Shown in pieces: positions 15,794 through 25,427 of a stretch of 64,000 bases of DNA. Position numbers and translations under genes: made by a program. The notes below the pieces were generated by a model. It made no database searches and was not told where the DNA came from. It was given only the letters and a program-made list of their open reading frames with translations. The DNA is from Pararhizobium gei (GTDB taxonomy: Bacteria > Pseudomonadota > Alphaproteobacteria > Rhizobiales > Rhizobiaceae), in assembly GCF_029223885.1 (NCBI RefSeq), contig NZ_CP119411.1:1-64000 (forward strand), written 5' to 3'. Numbering within the stretch: the first letter of the stretch is position 1; the number at the start of each line of letters is the position of its first letter.

Positions 15794-18214
15794 GTGCGCA
15801 TTCGATCAATTCAGCTGAAAATTGCCCTGCTCGCGGGCGTCTGCGTCGTTGCGGCGAGCGGAGCTTTGGTGGGGTACAGCATTATATCCGCCGCAAATAG
15901 CAAGGGGTTCGTCAGTGAGAACCTGGATACGCTGACGGAAGACAGCACCAAGAACCATCTGAAGACACTCGCACTTGCTCAAGCAGCCTTGATCAAGTCG
16001 CCGCTCGACCAGGCCTTTGGTTCAGCGCGCAACATGGCCCGGATGTTCGAAGTTTCGGCAATGAATGACAATATGACTTCTGCACCTGTTGGCGCGCGCC
16101 GCACAGAGTTCAACGCTATCCTCCTTAATGTCCTGAAAGACAATCCGGGCTTCAATGGGACCTACAGCGCCTGGGAACCGAATGCACTCGACGGTCAGGA
16201 CCAGCAGTTTCGCGACAAACAGAATATCGGTTCGGATGCGACCGGGCGTTTCCTGCCTTATTGGACACGAAGCGCCGATGGCAAGCTGGCCGTCCAACCG
16301 CTGGTCGAATATGATAGTGCAGAGCTGCATCCGAACGGTGTCATGAAGGGCGGATGGTATCTTGGTCCGAAGAGTGGCACCGGGGAGAGCATCCTGGACC
16401 CATTGCCCTATATCGTTCAGGGCAAGAACGTCTACCTGGCCACCATGTCTGTTCCCATCACCATCGACGGAAAGTTCGTTGGTGTTGCCGGTGCCGATTT
16501 CGATCTCACCTTTGTCCAGAAGCTTGCGGAAGACGTGAAAGCATCGATCTATGGCGGCAAGGTTGCTGTTGATATCGTCAGCTACAAAGGCCTTGTCGTT
16601 GCCTCCAGCGACCACCCTGATGCCATTGGACGCCCGTTCGGTGAAATTAATCCGATGGCCAAGGACCAGCTTTCTTTTATCCAGGCTGGCAAGGATATCG
16701 TCGAAGGAAATGCTAATACATTTATGGCTATATCGCCAATCCTGATTGGCCGGACGAGTACGCCCTGGTCCGTTATCATTGAAGTGCCGCGATCGGTGGC
16801 AATGGCAGAGGCCACAGCCCTCACATCATCGCTGGCAAAGCGCAACAATGCCGACACGCTGTTCCAGGTAATCGTCGGGATCGTGATTGCAGCGGGCGGC
16901 ATCACAGCGATGTGGTTCGTCGCGCGCAGCATCGCGTTTCCCATCAAGCAGATGACGGCCGCCATGGGGCGGCTGGCGCAGAGCGACGTCTCCATAGAAA
17001 TCCCCGGCCTCGACCGCGTTGACGAAATCGGCGCAATGGCCTCCGCCGTCTCTGTCTTCCGAGAAAACGCGATACAGAAAACGGCGATGGAAGAGGAAGC
17101 GCAGGCCAATCGTTCCATGAGCGAACGGGAGCGCCTGGAACGAGAAGCGGAAAAGGCGCGTGAAGCGGCGGAATCCCAGTTCGTTGTCGATGCATTGGCA
17201 AATGGGCTCCAGCGGCTCGCTGATGGTGACGTTGCTTATCGCATCGTGACACCCTTCGCCGCCCATCTCGATACACTGCGTCTCGACTTCAACAACTCGC
17301 TGACCAAGCTGCATGAGGCTCTACAGGCGGTCATGGAGAATGCCCGCGGCATTGACGGTGGTGCGAATGAAATTCGCTCCGCCGCCGATGACCTGGCAAA
17401 GCGGACCGAGCAACAGGCGGCCTCCGTCGAAGAAACGGCCGCTGCCCTGGAACAGATCACGACGACGATGCGGGACTCATCGAAAAGAGCGGAAGAGGCA
17501 GGCGTCCTCGTCTCACGCACCAGAGTTGGTGCGGAGAAAGCCGGCGAGGTGGTGCGCAATGCGGTGCATGCCATGCAGCAGATCGAGAAATCGTCCGGCG
17601 AGATCAGCAACATCATCGGCGTCATCGATGAAATCGCCTTCCAGACCAATCTGCTTGCGTTGAATGCCGGCGTGGAAGCCGCCCGCGCAGGAGATGCTGG
17701 CAAAGGCTTTGCGGTCGTTGCCCAGGAAGTACGTGAACTTGCACAGCGTTCCGCTGGTGCCGCCAAGGAAATCAAAGCACTCATCATCACGTCCGGAGAG
17801 CAGGTGCGCACCGGTGTCGCCCTGGTCGGCGAGACCGGGAAATCTTTGGAAGTCATGGTGGGAGAGGTCCAGCAGATCAATAGCCACGTCAACGCCATCG
17901 TGGAAGCCGCGCGGGAGCAGTCGATCGGCATCCAGGAGATCAACACCGCCGTCAACACCATCGACCAAGGCACGCAGCAGAACGCGGCCATGGTCGAGGA
18001 ATCGACGGCAGCCAGCCACAGTCTGGCCGGCGAAGCAGATGCCCTGAACAGATTGATCTCGCAATTTAATCTTGGCGGTCAAGCGGTGAACCATCAACCG
18101 GTGCGGCTTGCTTCGAACAACCCGCGCCCGGTCGCGTCACCCGCAAAAGCCCTTGGACGCAAGATTGCAAGTGCGTTCGGCGCCTCTGCGGAACAGTCCT
18201 GGAAGGAGTTCTAA
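15794..18214 (+). CDS. Methyl-accepting chemotaxis protein with extracellular Cache sensor
   Basis: About 806 residues from the GTG at 15794, preferred because AGGAG lies 8 bases before it and it puts the first membrane helix (IALLAGVCVVAASGALVGYS) near the N-terminus; an ATG at 15722 is in frame but has no ribosome site. A double-Cache periplasmic sensor lies between helices (GTYSAWEPNALDGQDQQFRD, VAGADFDLTFVQKLAEDV), then a second helix near residue 365, a HAMP domain and the signalling hairpin [20 protein letters not shown]. The C-terminus ends QSWKEF, resembling the pentapeptide tether that recruits CheR. It senses a small ligand and controls a CheA kinase encoded elsewhere. Confidence 0.93.
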   Translation: MRIRSIQLKIALLAGVCVVAASGALVGYSIISAANSKGFVSENLDTLTEDSTKNHLKTLALAQAALIKSPLDQAFGSARNMARMFEVSAMNDNMTSAPVGARRTEFNAILLNVLKDNPGFNGTYSAWEPNALDGQDQQFRDKQNIGSDATGRFLPYWTRSADGKLAVQPLVEYDSAELHPNGVMKGGWYLGPKSGTGESILDPLPYIVQGKNVYLATMSVPITIDGKFVGVAGADFDLTFVQKLAEDVKASIYGGKVAVDIVSYKGLVVASSDHPDAIGRPFGEINPMAKDQLSFIQAGKDIVEGNANTFMAISPILIGRTSTPWSVIIEVPRSVAMAEATALTSSLAKRNNADTLFQVIVGIVIAAGGITAMWFVARSIAFPIKQMTAAMGRLAQSDVSIEIPGLDRVDEIGAMASAVSVFRENAIQKTAMEEEAQANRSMSERERLEREAEKAREAAESQFVVDALANGLQRLADGDVAYRIVTPFAAHLDTLRLDFNNSLTKLHEALQAVMENARGIDGGANEIRSAADDLAKRTEQQAASVEETAAALEQITTTMRDSSKRAEEAGVLVSRTRVGAEKAGEVVRNAVHAMQQIEKSSGEISNIIGVIDEIAFQTNLLALNAGVEAARAGDAGKGFAVVAQEVRELAQRSAGAAKEIKALIITSGEQVRTGVALVGETGKSLEVMVGEVQQINSHVNAIVEAAREQSIGIQEINTAVNTIDQGTQQNAAMVEESTAASHSLAGEADALNRLISQFNLGGQAVNHQPVRLASNNPRPVASPAKALGRKIASAFGASAEQSWKEF

Positions 18215-18345
18215 GCCACTCTGTCACCGGACATTCGTCGGCTCAGCGGTACCCCCTCCATCAGGCCAGCAGCCCCGCATTTTCAAAAATGCGTGGCACG
18301 CGGTGCTTAATCTCAAACGGTCGTTCTCATCCCAAGGTGAAGGAA

Positions 18346-19302
18346 ATGCTGAAACGTATCGGTAAGGATCAGTTACGAATCGGAATGTTTATAGAGGCGT
18401 TGGAGGGCTCCTGGCTGGACACGCCGTTTGCCGGTCACCGCTACACGCTCGAATGCGAGGAGGAAGCGGCACGTCTCAGGAACAGTAACGTCTGCGGTGT
18501 GTTCATCAATACATCCAGAGGGCTGGATGTCTTGCCGGCGGTCGCGGGGCACTCCGAACCCGATGTTCCGGGTCAGGCGGTCAACACATCGTCGGCGTCG
18601 AGCGCTCGCAGGATCCGTATCCTGACCGCCGATAAAATCAAAAGAACCTCCGTCCTGCTGAAGAGTATCTTTGACGATGTGAGTGCCGGGGCTGCTGTTA
18701 CTGTTGAAACGGTGTCTCCCGTAATTGAGGAAATTACCCAGTCGCTGGATGTCAATCCTTCCATCCTCATCAGCATGACCCGGATGAAAACAAAAGATGA
18801 GGCGACTTTCCTTCACTCCCTGGCCGTGTCGGCTCTGATGATACGCCTGGCGCGGCATCTCAAACTCGACGCGGCTCTTGTTCCAGTCTTGGGAATGAGT
18901 GGTCTCCTTCACGATATCGGAAAAATCGGCATGCCGATCGAGATTTTAACCAAGACCGGCGCCCTGACCGATGCGGAGATGGAACTCATTCGTCGCCATC
19001 CAGCCCTTGGGCATCACGTGCTCTCCCGTGGCAAGGGCATGCCGGACATCGTGCGCGACGTATGCCTTCATCACCATGAGCGGCTGGATGGAAAGGGATA
19101 TCCCATGGGGCTTCTTGATGGGCAGATCAGCCTTTACGCAAGAATGGCCGCGATCTGCGATGTTTACGACGCCCTCACGTCAGCCCGGCCCTACAAAAAG
19201 CCTTGGACTTCCTTAGAAGCGGTGTCGTGGATGCTGGATACCAAAGGGGCGTTTGACCGACCGCTTTTGCGTGACTTCATCGATGGGGTGATCGCCGCCT
19301 GA
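18346..19302 (+). CDS. HD-GYP domain cyclic-di-GMP phosphodiesterase with DUF3391
   Basis: 318 residues from the ATG at 18346 (MLKRIGKDQLRIGMFIEALE), with GAAGGAA ahead of it; the longer open frame upstream has no start signal. The N-terminal region (residues 1-75, ending VFINTSRGLDVLP) fits DUF3391. The HD-GYP domain has LLHDIGKIGMPIEIL near residue 187 and HHERLDGKGYPMGL near 242, including all metal ligands and the GYP motif. It should degrade cyclic di-GMP. It follows the chemoreceptor by about 130 bases, suggesting a shared role in motility or surface behaviour. Confidence 0.92.
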   Translation: MLKRIGKDQLRIGMFIEALEGSWLDTPFAGHRYTLECEEEAARLRNSNVCGVFINTSRGLDVLPAVAGHSEPDVPGQAVNTSSASSARRIRILTADKIKRTSVLLKSIFDDVSAGAAVTVETVSPVIEEITQSLDVNPSILISMTRMKTKDEATFLHSLAVSALMIRLARHLKLDAALVPVLGMSGLLHDIGKIGMPIEILTKTGALTDAEMELIRRHPALGHHVLSRGKGMPDIVRDVCLHHHERLDGKGYPMGLLDGQISLYARMAAICDVYDALTSARPYKKPWTSLEAVSWMLDTKGAFDRPLLRDFIDGVIAA

Positions 19303-19438
19303 AGCTTCGAGAACATCCAGCTGCGACCCTGAACTTTGCGGATCAGTTCGTCGGTTAAGATGAGCTGCTGGTGTTCGGGTAGCGGGAATTCAAGCGCCTT
19401 GTGTCATGACTTAATCTCGTGCGGGGCGAGCCGAAGTA

Positions 19439-19901
19439 TTAAAGCCCGGAGGCTTTGGTCAGGTTCACCCTGAAACGGTCCCTGCGGCGCTGATAACGGC
19501 GGGTCATCTCTGCGGATCCAACTGCGTCCGTCCTCAGTCTGATCGGCCTTCAGATCGAGGCCGACGATCTCGGAGTGCCGAAGACCTCCAGCAAAGCCGA
19601 CGAGCAGCATGGCGCGGTCGCTCAGGCCGCGCAGAGAGCCGCGATCAAGCGTCTCGACCATGGCGATTATATCCTCGGCCATGACCGCCGCCTTTTGGAC
19701 GGGCCGCTTGGCATGGATGGGCCGGCGTCTGATGCTGACTGGCGGGGGAGGGCAGGCTGGTATTGTCGACCGACGACCGCGGGGCAAAATCATCGTCTTC
19801 GTCGGCCGTGCTGTCAGATGGAATGGAACTCTCCTGGACGCGATTTTCGGTGTTCTGGTCGATGATTTGGGCGATTTCTCTATGATGAGCAAAACATCCA
19901 A
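19439..19901 (-). pseudogene. Tyrosine recombinase (integrase) remnant with internal deletion
   Basis: The minus strand reads an integrase middle part (PVQKAAVMAEDIIAMVETLD, SDRAMLLVGFAGGLRHSEIV, up to QTEDGRSWI) and then, in another frame, the extreme C-terminus SAEMTRRYQRRRDRFRVNLT followed by KASGL and a stop at 19439. The catalytic core between these is missing, so over 100 residues have been deleted. The junction near 19512 is at a ggatccgcag sequence. The N-terminus upstream of about 19780 is not recognisable. It cannot be active. Confidence 0.7.
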
Positions 19902-19911
19902 TAATGCAAGA

Positions 19912-20784
19912 TTATCGGATATAATTATCTGATGACATGACGTGCGGTCTACACAATATATCTATTATGAACCGCACGCTTCAGCTGGCCTGGACGGCAT
20001 GGATTCGCAGTCTCGCTCCCCGTCCGCCAAAGCCCGCCTCGGCTTGGCCGTGCCGCCCTAGCGGCCTGGGCGGACCCGCGACGCGATCCGAGCGAAGGGG
20101 ACGCCGCCTTTGCCGCTGGCATTGCCTTGAAATCAATTGATGATCATGATCCATGCGGTTCCGATTCAGCTGGATCCGCCGAAACGAGCATGACGCGGTT
20201 TGCTAACCGCGGCCGATTTCGATTCTCGCCCGACAGGAACGATAGCGTTGTGTTCCAGAACGCGGGCGCCAAAGCAGCGACCGATCGGCAACAAGTTCGG
20301 ATAAGTTGGAGGAGCTGATCGGGTTGTGCGCCGAAGACTGAGCAAGTTTACCGGCCTGTTACTGTACGCGCATGGCCCTACCGGTCATCCGCGCGTCGTC
20401 ACCGGCAACAGTTCGGTCGCTCCCCGGGTCGCTGCCACAGCACGAGGCGGCCCTGCTGGCTACAATCGTCTTCCTGCAACCGTTTTCCTGCGATAGGCTT
20501 TCAAAACTCTTCAACAACGATGTAAACCACGACATCATCGCCAGCCTACGGATGCCGGGCTTGCCCAGGCGGAACGGCGTTGAATACGAGGCGTTTCGGC
20601 AGAGGTGGACGTTGATCGGGAATAAGGTTGATCCTAGAGGCGTGCTCGTCAGGCGTCGAGCGAACGTTCTCAATTTATGCCTACAATGTTGCTGAGTGTT
20701 TGAAGAGGCGCAAAGACGCCCCAGCAATAGACCTGACCTGCTGGTCTCCGGATTGCAACTCGTTAATCGAGGAAGGTGCCAGAT
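19912..20784. other. Gene-poor stretch with short TTATC repeats
   Basis: At 19912-19933 there is a pair of near-identical motifs TTATCGGAT and TTATCTGAT separated by ATAA, upstream of the integrase remnant. The rest to 20784 has only short open frames without recognisable products. The base composition is still GC-rich, suggesting decayed coding DNA rather than a regulatory region. Confidence 0.4.
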
Positions 20785-21588
20785 TCAAGGCTTTGTTCCT
20801 GGGAGGCGCGGGGTGCTTATTCGAACCGGTGGATTGTAGCCTTCCATCATGTCGTCGATCATGTATTGGACGAGGGCCTTTTTGACCCGCTCTGCCCGAC
20901 GCCCTTGATCGTCGAGCCCGAAATCCAGCCGCACACCCGTGCGTTCGATGCCCTCTTCCGCGCTATCCTTCTCCTGCACGTCAATCTGCTGGACGGAATT
21001 CCACGCGTCATCGTGTTCCGGGCCGATATACTGGCCCGCGTTGGGCACAAGAATCGCATTAGTGATCCGGGACAAGACGAAATCACCGTACTGATTTTTC
21101 CCGTGATCAAACGCTCGCATATGTGTGCGGCCCACGATGCGCACGAGCGCATGGGCTGACACGACCCTTTCCTTGCTTCCGCTGCGGGAGTGATAGGTGA
21201 TGCGCAGTGGCGTTTTCCTGCGGATCGACTTGATGACGAGCCGCATGATCCAGTGAGGAGGATCGCGTCGCAGGGATGGCAGTTCCACATACCGTGAACG
21301 ATCGAGCGTTTCCTGAAGCCATCGGTGCAGGCTCGGCATTTTGGCAAATACAGGTTCTTCCGGAAATCGTCCGCCCTCTGCGACGGTCAGGCGGCCGCCT
21401 TTGACACGATCATTGGTGTCGCGCTCGAACACGGTGCCGCACACCGCCTCGAAAAGGTGCTCAAACTCAGCCTGATGACGCGAGACCGTGCCCTCGGAGA
21501 CCCCGAACACCGCCTGATATGTGATCTTGTCGGCGGGACCGAACTCGCCACCATACCGCAGACAGGCTTCGATCCAGCCATACAGCAC
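20785..21588 (-). CDS. WYL-domain transcriptional regulator, CRISPR-associated
   Basis: About 267 residues from the GTG at 21588, chosen because AGGAAG lies about 7 bases upstream; an in-frame TTG at 21630 has no ribosome site. An N-terminal helical DNA-binding part (ITYQAVFGVSEGTVSRHQAE) is followed by a WYL-type Sm-like domain (IRRKTPLRITYHSRSGSKER, RVVSAHALVRIVGRTHMRAFD) and a C-terminal extension. WYL proteins bind nucleic-acid-like ligands and often regulate defence loci. It is divergent from the type I-F cas operon, separated by about 110 bases, so it is the obvious candidate regulator of that operon. Its own copy looks intact. Confidence 0.8.
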   Translation of the reverse strand: MLYGWIEACLRYGGEFGPADKITYQAVFGVSEGTVSRHQAEFEHLFEAVCGTVFERDTNDRVKGGRLTVAEGGRFPEEPVFAKMPSLHRWLQETLDRSRYVELPSLRRDPPHWIMRLVIKSIRRKTPLRITYHSRSGSKERVVSAHALVRIVGRTHMRAFDHGKNQYGDFVLSRITNAILVPNAGQYIGPEHDDAWNSVQQIDVQEKDSAEEGIERTGVRLDFGLDDQGRRAERVKKALVQYMIDDMMEGYNPPVRISTPRLPGTKP

Positions 21589-21696
21589 GTCTTTTCTTCC
21601 TGCCAAGCCAAAAAATCCTTCGTTTTGCAAATTATTGTCGTTTGACAGATATCTAACTTGCTATAGCGTTGCAACAACCAGTGCGGGAAGATTAAA
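21589..21696. promoter_or_regulatory. Divergent promoter region between WYL regulator and cas operon
   Basis: A -35-like TTGACA at 21642-21647 on the plus strand is followed by TATAGC at 21663-21668 (spacing 15, slightly short). The start of csy1 has GGAAG 7 bases upstream. The minus strand initiates in the same gap. No long dyad is evident, so any operator for the WYL protein cannot be pinned down. Confidence 0.4.
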
Positions 21697-22854
21697 ATGG
21701 AAACTATACCGGATGAATATGATGGCGACGACGAGGCGACTATCAAGGAGGGTGTCGTTCTCTCCTTCAAGCTCGCGGGGCGGCTGATTGCGCCGGATGC
21801 CGTGCGGGACGAGTTTCGTCTCATGCGGAATCAGTTGAAAAATCCGTTGACCGCAGAGATTGCAGCGCGAATCTGCACGAAGAGCGGCACGCATCTTCTG
21901 AAACTGGTCAGTCCGCGCGTCGATGGCGATCATGCCGTTCTTCGGTTCGATCGGCCGGACGCCAATCATCGCGCCGCGATGCTTCCATCGACCAACGCTC
22001 CGGATATTCCCTTCTGCAAGGTGGTCTATCGCCCGCTCGAGATCATCGGTCATGCGTCTCTCTCGGTGGTCGAATATATCCGCAATCCGGACGAGCATTC
22101 AGAAGCCGTTCTGCGCGCCTTTGCGGAGGTGTTCGGGGCAGATGTGCTGGAGGCAATGCGCGCAGTGCTGCAATCGCCGCCGCAGTCGCCGCTCAAACTT
22201 GGCGCGGGGGAATTTCCGATCATCTTCATTCCGCGTCCATGCGGCGGCGATCTCCAGGTGACGCCGGTTGCACCGGCAACGGCCTTCATGGGGATGAAGC
22301 GGATTACGGATCCCTATTTCCAGAAGAAGCAAGAGAATGCCCCGCCTCCTCCGCGTGGCCGTTGGACCAAACAGGCCGTCAGCGCCAAGCCGCAGAACAT
22401 CTCCGGGGCAATCGGAGGGCCACGGGTGCGCTTTCTGGCAACGATGCCGGCGGGGATGAGTCGGGAGGAGTCGGAACTGTATCGCTACGTACAGGGCGGC
22501 CGCTTTCCGCGCTGGCGTGATCAGGAAGCCGCCAAATGGGTGTTGGGCTACGCGGACAGGCTGGACGCGGATGCCGTCTATAACAACAGCAATACGCGCG
22601 CTGCTCTCGATCGGGCCGCAGAGCGCCTGATCCGCGAGGCGGAAGCGTTCATATCCGATATGGTTTACGACGCGTCTCATCTTGCCGGCCGTCACGGTCT
22701 TGCCGAGGGAAAGAGACAGTCACCGCCGGACCCGGCTTCTGTGCTCATGCAACTTCGCTGGGGCAGTGAAGACGACCGCGAACGCGCGCGCAAGACGCTG
22801 ACCAGTCCGCATTTCGAACACATGCTTCGCCAGAGCGTCGGGGGTACCTCATGA
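21697..22854 (+). CDS. csy1: Type I-F Cascade large subunit Csy1 (Cas8f)
   Basis: 385 residues, somewhat shorter than the roughly 430 of well-studied Csy1. The middle holds the family-typical stretch AKPQNISGAIGGPRVRFLA near residue 230, preceded by ITDPYFQKK and followed by FPRWRDQEAAKW. Csy1 pairs with Csy2 at the tail of the crRNA complex and contributes to PAM recognition. It is the first gene of the operon, and its stop overlaps the csy2 start (ATGA). The call rests on these motifs plus the clear identity of the downstream partners. Confidence 0.82.
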   Translation: METIPDEYDGDDEATIKEGVVLSFKLAGRLIAPDAVRDEFRLMRNQLKNPLTAEIAARICTKSGTHLLKLVSPRVDGDHAVLRFDRPDANHRAAMLPSTNAPDIPFCKVVYRPLEIIGHASLSVVEYIRNPDEHSEAVLRAFAEVFGADVLEAMRAVLQSPPQSPLKLGAGEFPIIFIPRPCGGDLQVTPVAPATAFMGMKRITDPYFQKKQENAPPPPRGRWTKQAVSAKPQNISGAIGGPRVRFLATMPAGMSREESELYRYVQGGRFPRWRDQEAAKWVLGYADRLDADAVYNNSNTRAALDRAAERLIREAEAFISDMVYDASHLAGRHGLAEGKRQSPPDPASVLMQLRWGSEDDRERARKTLTSPHFEHMLRQSVGGTS

Positions 22855-23699
22855 CAGAGTTTCGGGACCTGTATGTGGTGAAGGACATTCGCGCCAGCCG
22901 CGTGAACCTCATTATGAATGACTTTGCCGCGGGTCTTCCAAGCCCGCTCTCCTTTCTCGGTCTGGCAGATCTGCTGGCCCGTGAGCTGCGTCTGACACCG
23001 TGGAGCGCCGGCGTCATCCCGGTCCTGCACCGTGTGCATGTGTCGGAGGGGCGCACCAAGCCCGAAATGGAAAACAAGTCGGGGCTTTATGCGCCGATCG
23101 AAACCATCGAGGATATGGTCGGAACGGTCGATTTGTCCCTGCTGCTGCATCTGCCCGGATGCGACAGCGACAGCGCCCTTCGCGAGCAGATCCCGCATCG
23201 CCGCATCGCCGGTGGCCTGATCCAGAACGAAGCGTTCAAGGTCGAGGCCGTCACGCCCGACGGATCGGCGTTCCGGTCGCTGCGTCGCGGCTATGCCATG
23301 ATACGCCCGGAACTGGCAGAACGCCGCCTGATCACCAGCGGCGATCAGGAGGGACTTGCCGCCGTCGCCAGAACGCTTTTCCCCGCAGAGCGCGAACCGG
23401 GCTTTGGCTGGATCGTTCCGGCTTCGATCGGCTACCACCTGCTGGAGGATCCCGCAACCGTGCCGCCGCGCATTCGCACCCGCAGCAAGACTGTGCCCCA
23501 TGTCTTTGCGGAGCCGGTGCTGGGCATCGCCGAACTGGTGTCGGTCCGCAATGAAAGACTGACAGGGTTGAGTGCAACGGCGTTGAGCGCGCTGCTTTGG
23601 CGCTGGGAGGCGCGGGGCGATCTCGTGCTCGGCCATGCCACCTATCATCCTGAATCCTATCAACCCCATCCAACAGAGGAGTTACGCATCCATGGCTAA
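22851..23699 (+). CDS. csy2: Type I-F Cascade subunit Csy2 (Cas5f)
   Basis: 282 residues starting MTEFRDLYVVKDIRASRVNL. The Csy2 pattern is visible in SRVNLIMNDFAAGLPSPLSF and FLGLADLLARELRL, close to the N-terminus, and in the mid-protein RRIAGGLIQNEAF with the characteristic RRIAGG. The protein caps the 5' handle of the crRNA in the Csy complex together with Csy1. The gene overlaps csy1 by 4 bases and csy3 by 8 bases, so translation is coupled. Confidence 0.87.
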   Translation: MTEFRDLYVVKDIRASRVNLIMNDFAAGLPSPLSFLGLADLLARELRLTPWSAGVIPVLHRVHVSEGRTKPEMENKSGLYAPIETIEDMVGTVDLSLLLHLPGCDSDSALREQIPHRRIAGGLIQNEAFKVEAVTPDGSAFRSLRRGYAMIRPELAERRLITSGDQEGLAAVARTLFPAEREPGFGWIVPASIGYHLLEDPATVPPRIRTRSKTVPHVFAEPVLGIAELVSVRNERLTGLSATALSALLWRWEARGDLVLGHATYHPESYQPHPTEELRIHG

Positions 23700-24780
23700 A
23701 TCTACTGCCGCCTTGTCACTGGAAACTGGCATGCTCGCCTTCGCCCGCTCCATTCAGATCACCGAAGGCTTGTTCTATGCCACCTCTTCGCCCAGGCCTG
23801 AGCTGCAAACGCCGATCGAAATTCTGGAGAAGGGCGTTCGCGGACAATCCTCGGAGGATAAGGCCAGGAATCCCGGCTCGAGCAATCCGCAATCGGTGGA
23901 ATATGCGATCGTGCCGCAGGGGCATGATGGCGTGCGGTTGGCCTTTTCGATCCGTTTCATGCCACTCGCCTTGCATCCGCATGCTTGCAACAACACCGAT
24001 GTCGGTGCGGCCTATGAACGTCTGGCTGCTGCTTATCGCCAAGCGGGCGGCTTCCGGACGCTGGCGCTGCTTTATCTCTGGAATATCGCCAATGCCCGTT
24101 TCGCGTGGCGCAACCGTTTCCAGTCCGATCTGATGACTGTGGCGTTGGAGATGCGTGGCGGCGGTCGCCTGACCTTCAACCCCTTCCTGCTCAGCCTCGA
24201 CCAACCAGCAACGCGGGATGATCTGGTTGCAGCTCTGGTGGAGGGGACGCCGGCAGCGCTGGATGAATTGATCGAGGGGATCGTCCACGGTCTCTCGAAT
24301 GACAAGCACGAGGCCTTCGCCGTCAAGGTGGGCTGGAGCGCGGTCATGGAGCCAGGGCAGGAGGTATTTCCCTCGCAGGAATATGTGCGCGAAGAGAAGG
24401 CCGACGAGCGATTGAGCCGGGTTTTCGCCAAATTGCCGACGTTCCACGCGGGCCGCGACATCATGCAAGCCTCCATGCACTCCCAGAAGATCGGTGCCGC
24501 CCTGCGTCATATCGATATCTGGCACGGCAGCGAGATCCATGAGGCGCCAATTGCGGTCAACCCCTATGGCGGCGTTCAGGAAACCAGTGCCGTACTGCGC
24601 GATCCGAAATCGAAACGTAGCTTTTACGATCTGCGCGCCAAGGCCGCCGATCTCATTGCCGGCATCGAAGCGGCTGGGACGCCGGAGGAAATCTCCGGGG
24701 ACGCGCATTTCGTGATGGCGAACCTGATCCGTGGCGGTGTCTTCGGGGCCAGCAGCAAAAAGGCGGAGGCAAACGGATGA
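23692..24780 (+). CDS. csy3: Type I-F Cascade backbone protein Csy3 (Cas7f)
   Basis: 362 residues from the ATG at 23692, with AGAGGAG about 10 bases upstream. Family features are the N-terminal LSLETGMLAFARSIQITEGLF, the FRTLALLYLWNIANARFAWR helix near residue 125 that resembles the Cas7f palm region, and PIAVNPYGGVQETSAVLRDP near residue 285. Six copies line the spacer in the known complex. It overlaps csy2 and cas6f by a few bases each, so the operon is tightly packed. Confidence 0.9.
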   Translation: MAKSTAALSLETGMLAFARSIQITEGLFYATSSPRPELQTPIEILEKGVRGQSSEDKARNPGSSNPQSVEYAIVPQGHDGVRLAFSIRFMPLALHPHACNNTDVGAAYERLAAAYRQAGGFRTLALLYLWNIANARFAWRNRFQSDLMTVALEMRGGGRLTFNPFLLSLDQPATRDDLVAALVEGTPAALDELIEGIVHGLSNDKHEAFAVKVGWSAVMEPGQEVFPSQEYVREEKADERLSRVFAKLPTFHAGRDIMQASMHSQKIGAALRHIDIWHGSEIHEAPIAVNPYGGVQETSAVLRDPKSKRSFYDLRAKAADLIAGIEAAGTPEEISGDAHFVMANLIRGGVFGASSKKAEANG

Positions 24781-25427
24781 GCGGATTGAACGAAGTGAAA
24801 GGGCGTTGCCGGGGCACCGCGCGTCTTTTGATCAAACCGGTGCGCGCTGTCATCGAACTGGGTGCGGCGCAGGATGTTCTTGCCGCCGCGTTGCGCGCCG
24901 TGCATCATGCCAATCGCCATGCCTCGCCGGAGGATTTCATTGCGGTTGCGCTTCCCATGATGCGGATGGGCCGGGACACCATGCTTCCCGGCGACGAGGT
25001 GGAACTGCTGGGTTCCGACGCATCCCTGCAAGCCCTGCTGGCGCTGGACGGCATCGTAACGCTGAGGCGGCGCGGCATGCTCACGGAGCCGGCGGTGATG
25101 GAGGCTTACTGCGAACCGGGTCTGGACGGTGTGGCCTATATTCGCGACCGGGCCTGTGAGAAGCACACGCCGGGCTGGGTACGACGCAGCCAGCGCCGCG
25201 CGGAAAAACGCGGCAAGCCACTGGGCAAGCCGGTGAAGCTGCGTGCCAACGATACCGAAACCCTGCTTCTGACCCATGGCGACACAGTTTTGCACATCCG
25301 CGAACAGTTGGGCACGGTTTCCGATGCGCCGCTGATGGTCAGCACCTACGGGTTTTCCGGGACAGCGGCGCCAGCCATTCTGCCGGTGCTGGCGCAATCG
25401 ATGCGCGAGATCGACAATGCAGCATAA
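24777..25427 (+). CDS. cas6f: CRISPR RNA endoribonuclease Cas6f (Csy4)
   Basis: 216 residues. It has a ferredoxin-like N-terminal half with histidines in RAVHHANRHASPEDF near residue 42 that could supply the catalytic base, an arginine-rich helix WVRRSQRRAEKRGK near residue 130 that would grip the repeat hairpin, and the terminal LMVSTYGFSGTAAPAILPVL typical of Cas6f ends. Cas6f cuts pre-crRNA at the 3' base of the repeat stem and stays bound. The repeat in the array downstream has the 5-bp stem this enzyme family needs. Slightly longer than the usual 185-200 residues. Confidence 0.85.
   Translation: MSGLNEVKGRCRGTARLLIKPVRAVIELGAAQDVLAAALRAVHHANRHASPEDFIAVALPMMRMGRDTMLPGDEVELLGSDASLQALLALDGIVTLRRRGMLTEPAVMEAYCEPGLDGVAYIRDRACEKHTPGWVRRSQRRAEKRGKPLGKPVKLRANDTETLLLTHGDTVLHIREQLGTVSDAPLMVSTYGFSGTAAPAILPVLAQSMREIDNAA

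Noticed and set aside
19930..20340. A possible remnant of a DUF1403-like gene
   Set aside because: Only scattered similarity by eye in several frames; not enough to support a feature.
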